From DASRFR01 sp035651455 (GTDB taxonomy: Bacteria > Acidobacteriota > Terriglobia > Terriglobales > Acidobacteriaceae), in contig DASRFR010000058.1 of assembly GCA_035651455.1 (NCBI GenBank), forward strand, positions 248,001 through 312,000: 64,000 nt of DNA, given 5' to 3'. Below, piece after piece: positions 43,780-53,244 of the stretch; the first letter of the stretch is position 1; each line of letters opens with the position of its first letter. The position numbers and the translations under genes were made by a program. The notes below the pieces were generated by a model. That model saw only the letters and a list, made by a program, of their open reading frames with translations. It did no database searches and was not told where the DNA came from.

Positions 43780-44952
43780 ATGCCAGAGCTTTCAGTTGCA
43801 ATCGTGTGCGCAGATAGCGAGCAGAGGGCAGTTTTACACGTCTTGGTGGATGGAACGAGCGTAGCGCGCGCGGTTCACAGTTCTCCAACTTTACCCATGG
43901 CGGCAACCGATCCCGTGGTACTGAGGATCCATAACACCAATCCTGACGTTATCATCGTGGATATTCCCTCTGATCATTCCACGGCAGCACTGCGCAGCAT
44001 TGAGTTGTTGCATCAGGAATTGCCGGACTGCGCCATCTTCGCGATCGGCAGCATGTCGCAAGCCCAAGTGATCGTGAACGCCATGCGGGCGGGCGCGCGG
44101 GAATTCATTGAACGCCCTACCACGACCACGGATCTGCTGGAAGCTTTCGTTCGCCTTTCCGCCGCGCAACGCAAGACTCGTCACGAAGGGGCGCGCGGAA
44201 AGGTCTTCACAGTGGTCAACGCGAAGGGCGGCAGCGGCGCGACCACGATCGCTGTTAACCTCGCATTGGCGCTGCAGAAGGCACATCAGAACACTGCGTT
44301 GATCGACTTGGCCCCTCTCGGACATTCCGCCCTTCACCTCAATTTAAAACCGCTGTTCGGCATCTCGGACGCGATCCGTAACTTGCACCGGCTGGACAGT
44401 TCTCTGCTCGAGAGCTTCATGACCCGGCACGAAAACGGGATGCAACTGCTGGCAGGAACCAGCGTACCCGCTCCGGTCGAGCCATCCACGGCAGAGTTCG
44501 CCCGCCTCTTCGATATGCTGGTTGGGCATTACCGCTATGTGGTTGTAGACGCCTCCACCCGCCTTGATCCGGCCACGCGATTAGTTTGCAATCTGTCGGA
44601 AACCGTTCTCTTGGTCGCGCATACCGACGTTGCTTCTCTTTGGAGCGCTGCCCGCGTGCTGCAGTACCTGGGAGAGACGGGAGGACGCGACCGGGTGGGA
44701 TTGGTCTTGAACCGGTTTCGAAGGATTGCGGGGTTCAGCGAAGCTGATGCAGAAGCGGCTGCAGGTACAAAACTGCTTTGGAAGGTTCCCAACCAGTATT
44801 TCGCGGTCTCGACCGCCATCGACCGCGGGGTTCCGCTTATGCAGCATGGTCAATCGGAAATTGCGCGTTCTTTCGCCGACTTGGCGGCGAAACTGACGCA
44901 AGACGATCTGGAAGTAAAGCGTAGCGCGTGGTCTTTGTTCAAGACGGTCTAG
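43780..44952 (+). CDS. cpaE: Tad pilus localisation ATPase CpaE (TadZ)
   Basis: This 390-residue protein has a receiver-like N-terminal domain (I-V-D-I-P-S-D-H, A-G-A-R-E-F-I) and a ParA/MinD-type ATPase. The Walker A is deviant, N-A-K-G-G-S-G-A-T-T, lacking the usual second lysine, which is common in TadZ. TadZ sets the polar or membrane site of the pilus machine. GGGAG before the ATG at 43780 fixes the start; the frame is open to 43705. Spacing to CpaF is 7 bp. Confidence 0.9.
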   Translation: MPELSVAIVCADSEQRAVLHVLVDGTSVARAVHSSPTLPMAATDPVVLRIHNTNPDVIIVDIPSDHSTAALRSIELLHQELPDCAIFAIGSMSQAQVIVNAMRAGAREFIERPTTTTDLLEAFVRLSAAQRKTRHEGARGKVFTVVNAKGGSGATTIAVNLALALQKAHQNTALIDLAPLGHSALHLNLKPLFGISDAIRNLHRLDSSLLESFMTRHENGMQLLAGTSVPAPVEPSTAEFARLFDMLVGHYRYVVVDASTRLDPATRLVCNLSETVLLVAHTDVASLWSAARVLQYLGETGGRDRVGLVLNRFRRIAGFSEADAEAAAGTKLLWKVPNQYFAVSTAIDRGVPLMQHGQSEIARSFADLAAKLTQDDLEVKRSAWSLFKTV

Positions 44953-44959
44953 AGAACTC

Positions 44960-46255
44960 ATGGCAAATCTGCAAACTTTTGAGCGCAGCGAGTATCAGCA
45001 GGTCAAAGCCGACCTGCATCGCAAAATCCTTGATCGCCTTGACCTGGAGAAGCTGGGTCGCACGGCGGGCGATGCAGCGCGGGAAGAAGTATTGGTCGTC
45101 ATCCGAACCGCGATCAACACCGAAGCGGTGCCGCTGAGCTTCGCTGAACGCGAGCGGCTGGCAAGAGAGATCCTGGATGAGATTTTCGGACTGGGGCCTC
45201 TCGAGCCATTGCTTCGCGATCCCACCGTCTCCGACATCCTTGTGAACCGTTTCAATCGGGTTTACATCGAGCGTGCCGGCAAACTCGAAGTCACGGGACT
45301 TTCGTTCAAAGATGACGCCCACCTGATGCAAATTATCGACCGCATCGTTTCCCGCGTCGGGCGTAGAGTTGACGAATCTTCTCCCATGGTGGATGCACGT
45401 CTGGCCGACGGCTCTCGTGTAAACGCGATCATTCCTCCGCTGGCGATCGACGGTCCGTGCCTCTCGATCCGCCGTTTCGGGCGCGATCCCTTGACCGCGC
45501 GAAACATGATCGAGAATAAAACCCTGACCGAACCTATGCTGGAGTTGCTGTCCTCGATGGTGAAGGGACGGCTGAACCTGCTGATTTCAGGGGGGACGGG
45601 CGCAGGGAAAACTACGCTGCTGAATGTTCTCTCCGGCTATATCCCGAACACCGAAAGAATTGTGACCATCGAGGACGCAGCCGAACTGCAATTGAAGCAG
45701 GAACACATCGTGCGGCTGGAAACGAGGCCGCCGAACATCGAAGGCAAAGGGGCGGTACGTCAAAGGCAGCTCGTCATTAACAGCTTGCGTATGCGGCCGG
45801 ACCGAATCGTGGTTGGCGAGGTACGCGGCGAGGAAGCCTTTGACATGCTGCAGGCCATGAATACCGGTCACGAGGGCTCCATGACCACGGTCCACGCGAA
45901 CTCACCGCGGGATGCGCTGGCTCGGGTGGAGAACATGGTTTCCATGGCGAACCTCAACATTCCGGAACGTGCCATCCGTCACCAGATTGCATCGGCAATA
46001 CATGCTGTCTGCCAAATCGCGCGTTTGTCCGATGGTACGCGCAAAGTAATTTCCATTTCAGAAATTACTGGCATGGAAGGCGACATCGTTACCATGCAGG
46101 ACATTTTTGTTTTCGAACGTCACGGTATCGACGAAAGCGGCAAAGTGCGAGGCGCCTTCCGCGCCAGCGGGATTCGCCCGCGGTTCGCAGACCGACTGGC
46201 TCTCTCTGGATGCAGGCTGCGGCCGGCTTTGTTCGACGCGATGCTGGAGGTTTAG
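44960..46255 (+). CDS. cpaF: Tad secretion ATPase CpaF (TadA)
   Basis: This 431-residue hexameric ATPase of the type II/IV secretion superfamily has an N-terminal domain with F-G-L-G-P-L-E-P-L-L and Walker A G-G-T-G-A-G-K-T-T at 211-219. The Asp box and Walker B (M-R-P-D-R-I-V-V-G-E-V-R-G-E-E) and the His box (N-T-G-H-E-G-S-M-T-T-V-H-A-N) follow. It powers pilus extension and retraction. The last 20 residues extend slightly past the family core. Confidence 0.96.
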   Translation: MANLQTFERSEYQQVKADLHRKILDRLDLEKLGRTAGDAAREEVLVVIRTAINTEAVPLSFAERERLAREILDEIFGLGPLEPLLRDPTVSDILVNRFNRVYIERAGKLEVTGLSFKDDAHLMQIIDRIVSRVGRRVDESSPMVDARLADGSRVNAIIPPLAIDGPCLSIRRFGRDPLTARNMIENKTLTEPMLELLSSMVKGRLNLLISGGTGAGKTTLLNVLSGYIPNTERIVTIEDAAELQLKQEHIVRLETRPPNIEGKGAVRQRQLVINSLRMRPDRIVVGEVRGEEAFDMLQAMNTGHEGSMTTVHANSPRDALARVENMVSMANLNIPERAIRHQIASAIHAVCQIARLSDGTRKVISISEITGMEGDIVTMQDIFVFERHGIDESGKVRGAFRASGIRPRFADRLALSGCRLRPALFDAMLEV

Positions 46256-46267
46256 TAGAGGAACCGT

Positions 46268-47248
46268 ATGTTGGTAGTGATCACCATCCTGGTCTTCCTG
46301 GTCGTCGCCATTGGCGTTTTCGTGGTGATTTCTCTTATCGACGAGCGGAATGCCCGCGCACGCCTGATGAGAGAACGCCTCACCGCGGTGGAAAAGCCGA
46401 CGGCAGGCGAGCCCAGCGAAGAACTCGCACTTCTACGCGATGAAACCCTGAGTGAAATCCCGGCATTGGATAACCTGCTGCGGCGATCCGAACGGGTAAC
46501 TCACCTGCAGGACCGTATTGCCCAGGCCGATATGCAGTTCAGGGCAGGCAACTTCATCGGGCTTTGTCTTGCTTGCGGAATTGCCCTGGCGTTGCTGCTC
46601 CTGCTGTGGAACCGCGGCACACAATATGCCGCGATCCTTGGATGGGTCGGGCTGATCTTGGGATTTTTCATTCCTTACGGCTATGTTTCCTACAAGCGGA
46701 GCAAACGCTTCGAAAAGTTCGAGGAGCTTTTTCCTGAGGCTATCGACACCTTGTCGCGAGCGGTTCGCGCGGGGCATGCGTTTACTACTGCCCTGGAGTT
46801 GATTGGCAGCGAAGTCTCGGAACCGGTTGCCGGCGAATTCCGCAAGTTGTACGAAGAGCAGAAGTTTGGATTGCCGGTTCGTGACGCCCTGTTGAATCTG
46901 GTGGACCGTGTGCCTCTGGTCGACGTCAAGTTTTTTGTCACCGCCGTCATGTTGCAGCGTGAAACCGGCGGCAATCTGGCGGAAATTCTCGACAACCTCT
47001 CTTATGTAATCCGTGAACGGTTTAAAATCATGCGCCAAGTGCGGGTCTACACCGCGCAAGGCAGGCTGACCATGATGCTCCTCATGGCGATGCCGCCCCT
47101 GATCGTGGCCGTGATGTGGGTCATGAATCCCTTATTCATTCGACCGCTATTTGATGATCCTATCGGGCATACCTTGGTGGTGGCCGGAATTACGCTTCAG
47201 ACCATTGGGTATTTCGTGATCAAGAAGGTTATCCGCATTCAGGTTTGA
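46268..47248 (+). CDS. tadB: Tad inner-membrane platform protein TadB
   Basis: This 326-residue protein has an N-terminal span, two spans near residues 95-140, a cytoplasmic T2SSF domain (A-I-D-T-L-S-R-A-V-R-A-G-H, L-Q-R-E-T-G-G-N-L-A-E-I-L) and two terminal spans. It forms the inner-membrane platform with TadC. It follows CpaF by 12 bp and precedes TadC by 4 bp, in the standard tadA-tadB-tadC order. Confidence 0.93.
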   Translation: MLVVITILVFLVVAIGVFVVISLIDERNARARLMRERLTAVEKPTAGEPSEELALLRDETLSEIPALDNLLRRSERVTHLQDRIAQADMQFRAGNFIGLCLACGIALALLLLLWNRGTQYAAILGWVGLILGFFIPYGYVSYKRSKRFEKFEELFPEAIDTLSRAVRAGHAFTTALELIGSEVSEPVAGEFRKLYEEQKFGLPVRDALLNLVDRVPLVDVKFFVTAVMLQRETGGNLAEILDNLSYVIRERFKIMRQVRVYTAQGRLTMMLLMAMPPLIVAVMWVMNPLFIRPLFDDPIGHTLVVAGITLQTIGYFVIKKVIRIQV

Positions 47249-47252
47249 GAGT

Positions 47253-48152
47253 ATGGCAACTGTACTGGCCGTTATCATTTTCGTGACTGTCGCGCTTGTC
47301 GTCTTCTCTTTCGGCGCGGCTGCGGTTGCGCCATCATCGGTGCTGGGCTCTCGACTGCGGTCTTTGGGTTGGCAACAACAGCGCGTACAAGCGCCTCCCA
47401 AACCAGCAATCAGGGAGCGGCTGGAGCAGGCCCTCGATCCCCTCAGCAAGGCCCTGCCGTTGTCCCCGGCCGACGTGTCACGAACCCGCGCATGGCTGAT
47501 CCAGGCTGGCTACCGTGACGCTGCGCATGTGACCTACTACTTCGGCGCCCGGGTCTTGCTGGCCCTGGTCGGACTGGCGATTGCGCTGGCTATCGGGGTC
47601 CACGACCCCATGCTGATTATAGGAATCCCGGCGCTGGGGTTCCTGCTGCCGCGTTTCGTGTTGAAGCGCATGATCCGCGCGCGCCAGCGCAGGATCACCC
47701 TTGGCCTGCCGGACGCCCTTGATCTCACCGTGATTTGCGTGGAGGCCGGCTTGGCCCTGGATCAAGCCGTTATGCGGGTCGGGGAAGACTTGCGGCATGC
47801 ACACCCCGACCTGAGCGACGAATTCCACTTGGTGACCCTGGAAATGCGCGCCGGCAAGCCGCGCGCCGAGGCGTTGCGAAACTTATGGGCTCGCACCGGA
47901 GTTGACGACATACGCGGGCTGGTCGCCACCCTGGTGCAAACGGACCGATTTGGCACAAGCATTGTCCAGGCTTTGCGTGTACACTCAGACTCACTGCGGA
48001 CCGAACGCCGCCAGCGGGCTGAGGAACAGGCCGCCAAGACCACGATTAAGATGGTCCCTCCCCTGGTCGTATTCGTACTACCGTCCATCATCTTCGTCAC
48101 CCTGGGGCCAGCCGTGATTCAGCTGATTCGCATGCTTATGCCTCAACACTGA
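47253..48152 (+). CDS. tadC: Tad inner-membrane platform protein TadC
   Basis: This 299-residue protein has the T2SSF fold (L-P-D-A-L-D-L-T-V-I-C-V-E-A-G-L-A-L-D-Q-A, Q-T-D-R-F-G-T-S-I-V-Q-A-L) and four spans. It partners TadB. It ends the recognisable Tad core; a DUF192 gene follows 31 bp later. TadE/F/G pseudopilins, the Flp pilin and its peptidase are not in the window. Confidence 0.93.
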   Translation: MATVLAVIIFVTVALVVFSFGAAAVAPSSVLGSRLRSLGWQQQRVQAPPKPAIRERLEQALDPLSKALPLSPADVSRTRAWLIQAGYRDAAHVTYYFGARVLLALVGLAIALAIGVHDPMLIIGIPALGFLLPRFVLKRMIRARQRRITLGLPDALDLTVICVEAGLALDQAVMRVGEDLRHAHPDLSDEFHLVTLEMRAGKPRAEALRNLWARTGVDDIRGLVATLVQTDRFGTSIVQALRVHSDSLRTERRQRAEEQAAKTTIKMVPPLVVFVLPSIIFVTLGPAVIQLIRMLMPQH

Positions 48153-48183
48153 GCTGCGGGAGGGTTGACGATCGGAGTAGTTG

Positions 48184-48567
48184 ATGTCCAGCGCTGTTCC
48201 CAAGGGGTTTGCTTTCAATCGCACTCGATCTGTCTACCTGGCAAAAAACTTGCAGGTAGCGGACACACATTGGACGCGTCTGCGCGGGCTGATGGCGAGG
48301 GACCCCGATGACTTTCCCGAAGGACAAGGCTTGTGGATTGTGCCCTGCCGGGGTGTTCACACGATGGGCATGCGATTCCCTATCGATGTCGTGTACCTCG
48401 ATGGAGAAGAAACGGTGGTCCATGTGGAGGAAGACCTGAGACCATGGCGTTTCGCTCCAATCCGGATCGAAGCCCGTTCCGTGCTGGAACTCCCAAGAAC
48501 CACGGTGAGTTTCACGCGCACCGTGGTCGGCGACAAGATTGAGATTGATAGACACGAGCGGTTATGA
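48184..48567 (+). CDS. DUF192 protein
   Basis: This 127-residue protein has the DUF192 core: L-R-G-L-M-A-R, then C-R-G-V-H-T-M-G-M-R-F-P-I-D-V-V-Y-L-D, V-L-E-L-P and G-D-K-I-E-I. The family is widespread and uncharacterised, and small DUF192 proteins are often found beside tad loci. GGAG 6 bases before the ATG at 48184 is preferred to the adjacent TTG. It overlaps the next gene by 4 bp (ATGA). No signal peptide is present. Confidence 0.88.
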   Translation: MSSAVPKGFAFNRTRSVYLAKNLQVADTHWTRLRGLMARDPDDFPEGQGLWIVPCRGVHTMGMRFPIDVVYLDGEETVVHVEEDLRPWRFAPIRIEARSVLELPRTTVSFTRTVVGDKIEIDRHERL

Positions 48568-50777
48568 GTGATGCTCCCAATTTTGATGCACCGAAGCTCC
48601 TGGTGGAATGGTCATCTCGCTGGGAGGAGTTCGTCTCCTCGATTCGCCCCGCTTTAGCGCACTCCGATAAAAGACTAGCCGGAGAAGCACGGACCGACTT
48701 ATTTCCTCTCCGCGGAATGGTTACCTCGTGGATAGTAGAAATCGCGCTGCTGATCGCGGTAGTCGTGCTACCGGCCAAGCTCGCCAGCATGCGGCCCTAC
48801 ACGCCGCCGACTCCTCCGAAGTACGACGTAATCTATTTCTCCGGTGATGAACTCCCGCGCATGGAAGACAATGGCGGAGCGGAATCCGGGCGTACCGGGC
48901 GTGGAGGCGGGCAGGAAGCACACCATCGCACGCAAACCATTCGTGTCGCACGGGAGAATTTGCTGACCGAGAAGATTGTCGACGCTCCCAAACTCAATCT
49001 GCCGCGCTCGCGCGATGCCGTGGCAAATCTCCTCGCCGTGAACCGAGTTCCTGGACCTGCCCCGGCCGAAGGGCTAAAGTCGTCTATACCGGCGGCAGCA
49101 TTTCCCAAGCTTGGGGCGGTTGCGCCAGCACCAGATCCTATAAAAACGGCGCTGCCGTCTCCTTCGTTGCCCAGCTTGAATGCTGTCGCTCCGAGTCCCC
49201 AGGTCACCCGCGACAGGCTCCGCGGTGCTCCAGCGCTCGCTGCGGCCGTGATCCCTCCTATTCCATCTGGTTTGCAGCATGACTTGACCGCCACCCGCCC
49301 GCCGTCCGTCGGCAACGTGCAGGTGGTGCCTCCGCCGGTGTCCGCGCCCGAACGCGAGACTGCGAATCTGAATCCCAAGTTGGTCTTGCCCACCGACAAC
49401 GTCGTTGCGCCGGCACCCGTCCACGTCACTCACGAATTGGGTACCTTGGGCGCCTCGGGATTAGCCGAACTGGGCCGGGAGGCAGTTCCTCCTCCCGTAC
49501 AGGTTGGGACACCGTCGTTAGAGCGCCGCTCGGTAGGAGCGCTGAATGGAACCAACAGCGTGGTGCCTCCGCCGGTGCAAGCCGGATCTGGAGCACTTGG
49601 CCCTGCCCGGATGTCTGCCGGAAATTTTGGAAATACGGCAGTCGTGCCACCACCAGTCCCCGTGAAGATGGGGTCCGCCCTTGGCTCCGGGACGGGAGTA
49701 GCTGGATTGGTCGGAGGCAAAGACGTGGTACCTCCACCAGTACAGGCAGATACAGGCTTGTTCTCGAGCTTGCGCAGTGCAGTTTCAGGATTATTGGGAG
49801 GCAGCGACACTTCGGGAGCAGGCGGCGTGGTTCCACCACCTCCCAACGTTTCTGGAACGGGTTCCCCGGACGGGCGAGGCTTCGGAAGCAAAGGCGGCGG
49901 ACTCGGCGGCCCCATGGATGTTGGGTCTAATGTAGCTCCTCCCAGCGGGGGCGGCGGTAGCGCCAGCGGAAATGGTCTCGTGGTCTCGACTCATCCAGGA
50001 TCGGGCGTCGGTAACCCGGGAGGCGGAAGCGGCTCGCTGGCCATGTCTCCCCTGGGCGGCGACAAGCCAGGTCAGGGCGGATCTGGCGGCGGAGCGGGTA
50101 TCGGTCACGGAAATGGTCCCGGCAGTTGGAGTTCCGGTGAAGGCCCCGGGGCGGGGCAGTCCGGCGCTGGGCGAGGCTCGCAAGAGATCGCCAAGGGTGG
50201 AATTTCGCCGTATCCCGGTACTGGAGGTGCTGGCCGTGGAACCAGAGGAACGCCTCCTATGCCCGGGGTTGCCGTCAGCGGCGGAAGTGTGAATCTTCCC
50301 AGCTTTGGAAGTAATGGCGGAGATCCCTCGAGCATGGCGCATTCCTCTACTGGACTGGATCGCCACGGCCTCGATATCACCGTCGTCGGCACTTCCCGAT
50401 CCGGAGGCGCTTTTGCCTACTACGGCGCGCTGAAAGGCGATAAGGTTTACACCATCTACATCCCCACCGCGGCGGGAACCGCGGTGATGCAGTACGCCGA
50501 CCCAACTTCAGCGTCTCATCCTTATGCCGAGGATCTGGTCGCTCCCGAAGCGATGCGCGCCGACTTCCCTGCCGCATTGAGCAAATCACGGCTTGTGATT
50601 TCATGCGTACTGGACCGCTCGGGATTGATCCGTGACGTGCGCTTCCTGGAGCCACCCGGCGACATGGCTAACAAGGTTCTGGCATCTTTGTCAGGATGGA
50701 AGTTCCGCCCGGTGCTGCGCAATGATCAGCCTGTAGAAGTGAATGCCATTCTGGGATTCAATATTGACACGCGTTAG
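48564..50777 (+). CDS. Long TonB-like protein with a Pro/Gly-rich linker
   Basis: This 737-residue protein has a short cytoplasmic N-terminus, one span at about residues 52-76 and then a Pro-rich region. About six V-V-P-P-P-V-type repeats occur between residues 250 and 430, and a Gly/Ser-rich stretch runs to about 600. It closes with a TonB C-terminal-like domain (L-V-I-S-C-V-L-D-R-S-G-L-I-R-D-V-R, G-W-K-F-R-P-V). TonB proteins link ExbBD to outer-membrane receptors; no exbB or exbD is near. Coupling to the DUF192 and Tad genes suggests a role at the same envelope site, which is unproven. Confidence 0.72.
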   Translation: MSDAPNFDAPKLLVEWSSRWEEFVSSIRPALAHSDKRLAGEARTDLFPLRGMVTSWIVEIALLIAVVVLPAKLASMRPYTPPTPPKYDVIYFSGDELPRMEDNGGAESGRTGRGGGQEAHHRTQTIRVARENLLTEKIVDAPKLNLPRSRDAVANLLAVNRVPGPAPAEGLKSSIPAAAFPKLGAVAPAPDPIKTALPSPSLPSLNAVAPSPQVTRDRLRGAPALAAAVIPPIPSGLQHDLTATRPPSVGNVQVVPPPVSAPERETANLNPKLVLPTDNVVAPAPVHVTHELGTLGASGLAELGREAVPPPVQVGTPSLERRSVGALNGTNSVVPPPVQAGSGALGPARMSAGNFGNTAVVPPPVPVKMGSALGSGTGVAGLVGGKDVVPPPVQADTGLFSSLRSAVSGLLGGSDTSGAGGVVPPPPNVSGTGSPDGRGFGSKGGGLGGPMDVGSNVAPPSGGGGSASGNGLVVSTHPGSGVGNPGGGSGSLAMSPLGGDKPGQGGSGGGAGIGHGNGPGSWSSGEGPGAGQSGAGRGSQEIAKGGISPYPGTGGAGRGTRGTPPMPGVAVSGGSVNLPSFGSNGGDPSSMAHSSTGLDRHGLDITVVGTSRSGGAFAYYGALKGDKVYTIYIPTAAGTAVMQYADPTSASHPYAEDLVAPEAMRADFPAALSKSRLVISCVLDRSGLIRDVRFLEPPGDMANKVLASLSGWKFRPVLRNDQPVEVNAILGFNIDTR

Positions 50778-50782
50778 TACCC

Positions 50783-52417
50783 CTACTGGCGACGAAAGAC
50801 AATCGAGACTCCATCGTCGTGCACAATTCTCCAGCGCGCGTCCTCTCTCAAGACGCTGGCGAGGGGTGATTTCACCGGAAGCAGAATAACTTTGACATCC
50901 CAGCGATCGAGTGGAGCGTCCCATCCAGGTTCTGCGTGAATGCTTTTTAGATATTCCTTTAGGAAACCTTCCCCATAAAGATCATGACGATCATCCACAA
51001 CAACCCTGGTCTGCGGGTACAAGCGGTAAATCAGGTATCCGCCCCACGAATCAACGCTGAACACAGGGTCGTGTAAAGAATCATGCGCGAGTAAGTCCAC
51101 GGCTTCTACGGGAAAGCGCTTCGCGTTAAAATGGGCGTTCATCGCCGTGCGCCAACCCAGACGTCCGCCGTTGAGGCATACGCTGATGCTCAAGGCTATC
51201 GCCATAATTGGCCAGAGATGCCCCCGAAGGGCGTTCTCCATCGTGGTCACACGATCAGCGAAAGTGTGCATTCGCAGACAAACTCTCTGCGCTGATTCGC
51301 TAACGCCGATCCCTTGTGAACAGCCGACAATCCAGGAGGTCAGTAATGGTGCAACCACGATGATGAGAAAGATGGATGCGAGGGGAATGTTTCGAGCGGC
51401 ATACAATCCCGAATCCGTGGCAAACGCGATCAAGAGGAGGTGGCTGATCCGCAGTTTCCTTCGGCGGACTGCGACTGCGAATACTGTGATCAGCAATAGT
51501 GCCGCGAAGCATCTTTGAGCCGCGCCGTGGAAATTCGGCGACTGGAACTCATCGATGCGACTCATCAGGAAGCCGTTTGTCAGATAGCTATAAACATGAG
51601 CATGAAGATGGTACCCATAGGGGTTGAAGAAGCTTGCTATTACGCTGAGGAGCGTGCTCAGGCAAAGCGGTTTGAGTCGGGCTCTTGCGTCTATGCGCGC
51701 CGCAGCATCTCCCGCATAGACTTGCAGAACACTGGCCAGCACATATATTCCTGATAGCAGGAATGCAAGAATGAAGCCCCCGTGCAGGTTAACCCAGAGG
51801 ATCATCAGCACGGGTAAAAGGTAGAGACTTTGCGCTTTTGCAATACCCGCTTCGTAGCGATCCAGAATCCAAAACCACAGCAAAGCGAATAACCACGTAA
51901 TTACATGCGGACGGGCCAGGAAGTGAATGCTCGACGCAGAGATCGCGAGCAGTACTAGCAACACGGCGAGCAAAACGCTAACGCCTTCTGCCAACATCCA
52001 GCGAAAAGCTGCGGTAAACGTGACCGCAATCCACAGCGCGGTTAATAGCACGACCCCGTTTAAACCCGCACCCTGGTAAATGATTCCCAGGCCCAGGTCA
52101 TAAAGCCACTCCCACGCGAACCAAGCCTTGCCGTTCATCGTGGATGAAAACGGATCAGTACGCAGCAATGTGTGAGTACTCAGGATTTGCTGTCCTGTTC
52201 GGATATGCCAGCCAACGTCCGCATCGCCCAGCAGCCGCTGAGAGAGCGGTCCGAATGTAAATGAAAGCAGAAGAGCAACGAAAACCAGGTCCGTAACCGA
52301 AGGAAATGCCAGCCGGAACCAAAGGGGGGGCGTTGTCCGCGTGACGCTTGGCTGGGCGATATTCGAGGCGGGATCCCCGCTTCTCGCGCCGGCGGTTTCT
52401 GAGGTTCTGGCTTGCAA
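50783..52417 (-). CDS. Multispan membrane protein (possible GT-C glycosyltransferase)
   Basis: This 544-residue protein has about eleven spans. After the first one comes L-G-D-A-D-V-G-W-H-I-R-T-G-Q and D-P-F-S, an acidic-aromatic loop that recalls GT-C type polyprenyl-dependent glycosyltransferases. The C-terminal 110 residues form a soluble domain (V-F-S-V-D-S-W-G-G-Y-L-I-Y-R-L-Y). The family is common in soil Acidobacteriota and Deltaproteobacteria, but its activity is not known. It is convergent with the TonB-like gene (5-bp gap). Confidence 0.6.
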   Translation of the reverse strand: MQARTSETAGARSGDPASNIAQPSVTRTTPPLWFRLAFPSVTDLVFVALLLSFTFGPLSQRLLGDADVGWHIRTGQQILSTHTLLRTDPFSSTMNGKAWFAWEWLYDLGLGIIYQGAGLNGVVLLTALWIAVTFTAAFRWMLAEGVSVLLAVLLVLLAISASSIHFLARPHVITWLFALLWFWILDRYEAGIAKAQSLYLLPVLMILWVNLHGGFILAFLLSGIYVLASVLQVYAGDAAARIDARARLKPLCLSTLLSVIASFFNPYGYHLHAHVYSYLTNGFLMSRIDEFQSPNFHGAAQRCFAALLLITVFAVAVRRRKLRISHLLLIAFATDSGLYAARNIPLASIFLIIVVAPLLTSWIVGCSQGIGVSESAQRVCLRMHTFADRVTTMENALRGHLWPIMAIALSISVCLNGGRLGWRTAMNAHFNAKRFPVEAVDLLAHDSLHDPVFSVDSWGGYLIYRLYPQTRVVVDDRHDLYGEGFLKEYLKSIHAEPGWDAPLDRWDVKVILLPVKSPLASVLREDARWRIVHDDGVSIVFRRQ

Positions 52418-52509
52418 GCGTTTAACCCGCAGGACGCTATGTTATCTGAAGCAGAGTGCGCCGGCGTTGCTTTCGGAACTACCCACGCGAGCCTGAACTG
52501 AAGCGAGGG

Positions 52510-53244
52510 TCAGTGAAAATTCAGATATCCAATCCCTACCCTCATGTGGTGAAGCAGAGAGTTGGGGACCGTGAGCGCGACGGCGATGCCCAACACCGCA
52601 TGAGCCAAGCCAAGCGGATAGATGCTGCGACATCGCCGGAATGCCTCGCAGAAATAAAGCCCGCCCGGGAACGTCGCGAGTGTCAGCACCGGGCTGGGCA
52701 GATGCGCCGCCGAAAATAGCAGCGCTGTGAGAAGGACTGCCTTGCGCGGCCCAACCAGCGACTCTAAGCGCACAAAGAAGAACGACTGCAATATGAATTG
52801 CTGCACGAGTGACCAGATCGTGTAATCGAGCAGGTCGTGCACGGGCGGCCATGCAGGATTCGCTGCAACTGACAAGCCCACTGAGAGGCCAATCATGGGA
52901 ATAGCAGCCGCAATGCACAAACCGGCTGCGAGCGCCCACAAAGCGCCGTGAAGACGGGCAACGCCGAAGCCAAGCTGTTGACGTGAGACTTGCGACGAAA
53001 GGCTAAAGTAAAGGATGAGAGCCGTCGCTAATCCCATCCAGAGTAACTGCACCCAATGAGAACTGGTCCAGAGGGCTGCCAGGATGGCGCTATAGGCCAA
53101 AGCGATTTCTCCAGGCGCGGTGGTCCAGGTGCGAGCGACTCCGCCCCGCTCTTTCCCAAATCTCCCGGAGACATCTCCCGGAAAAAGCGGGATTAAAGTT
53201 TTGGAACCCTCTGCCACTGTGGGAAATCTTAAAGGTGGGTGCAC
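52510..53244 (-). CDS. CPBP/Rce1-like membrane protease homologue lacking the glutamate pair
   Basis: This 244-residue protein has about seven spans and the layout of CPBP intramembrane proteases. Motif 1, normally E-E-x-x-x-R, reads Q-Q-F-I-L-Q at 148-153, so both catalytic glutamates are glutamines. Motif 2 histidine is present (F-S-A-A-H, His181), as is motif 3 (H-A-V-L-G, His215). It may be a non-proteolytic homologue or use other residues. The GTG start at 53244 lacks a Shine-Dalgarno and is the mirror of the divergent ndh start. Confidence 0.6.
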   Translation of the reverse strand: MHPPLRFPTVAEGSKTLIPLFPGDVSGRFGKERGGVARTWTTAPGEIALAYSAILAALWTSSHWVQLLWMGLATALILYFSLSSQVSRQQLGFGVARLHGALWALAAGLCIAAAIPMIGLSVGLSVAANPAWPPVHDLLDYTIWSLVQQFILQSFFFVRLESLVGPRKAVLLTALLFSAAHLPSPVLTLATFPGGLYFCEAFRRCRSIYPLGLAHAVLGIAVALTVPNSLLHHMRVGIGYLNFH

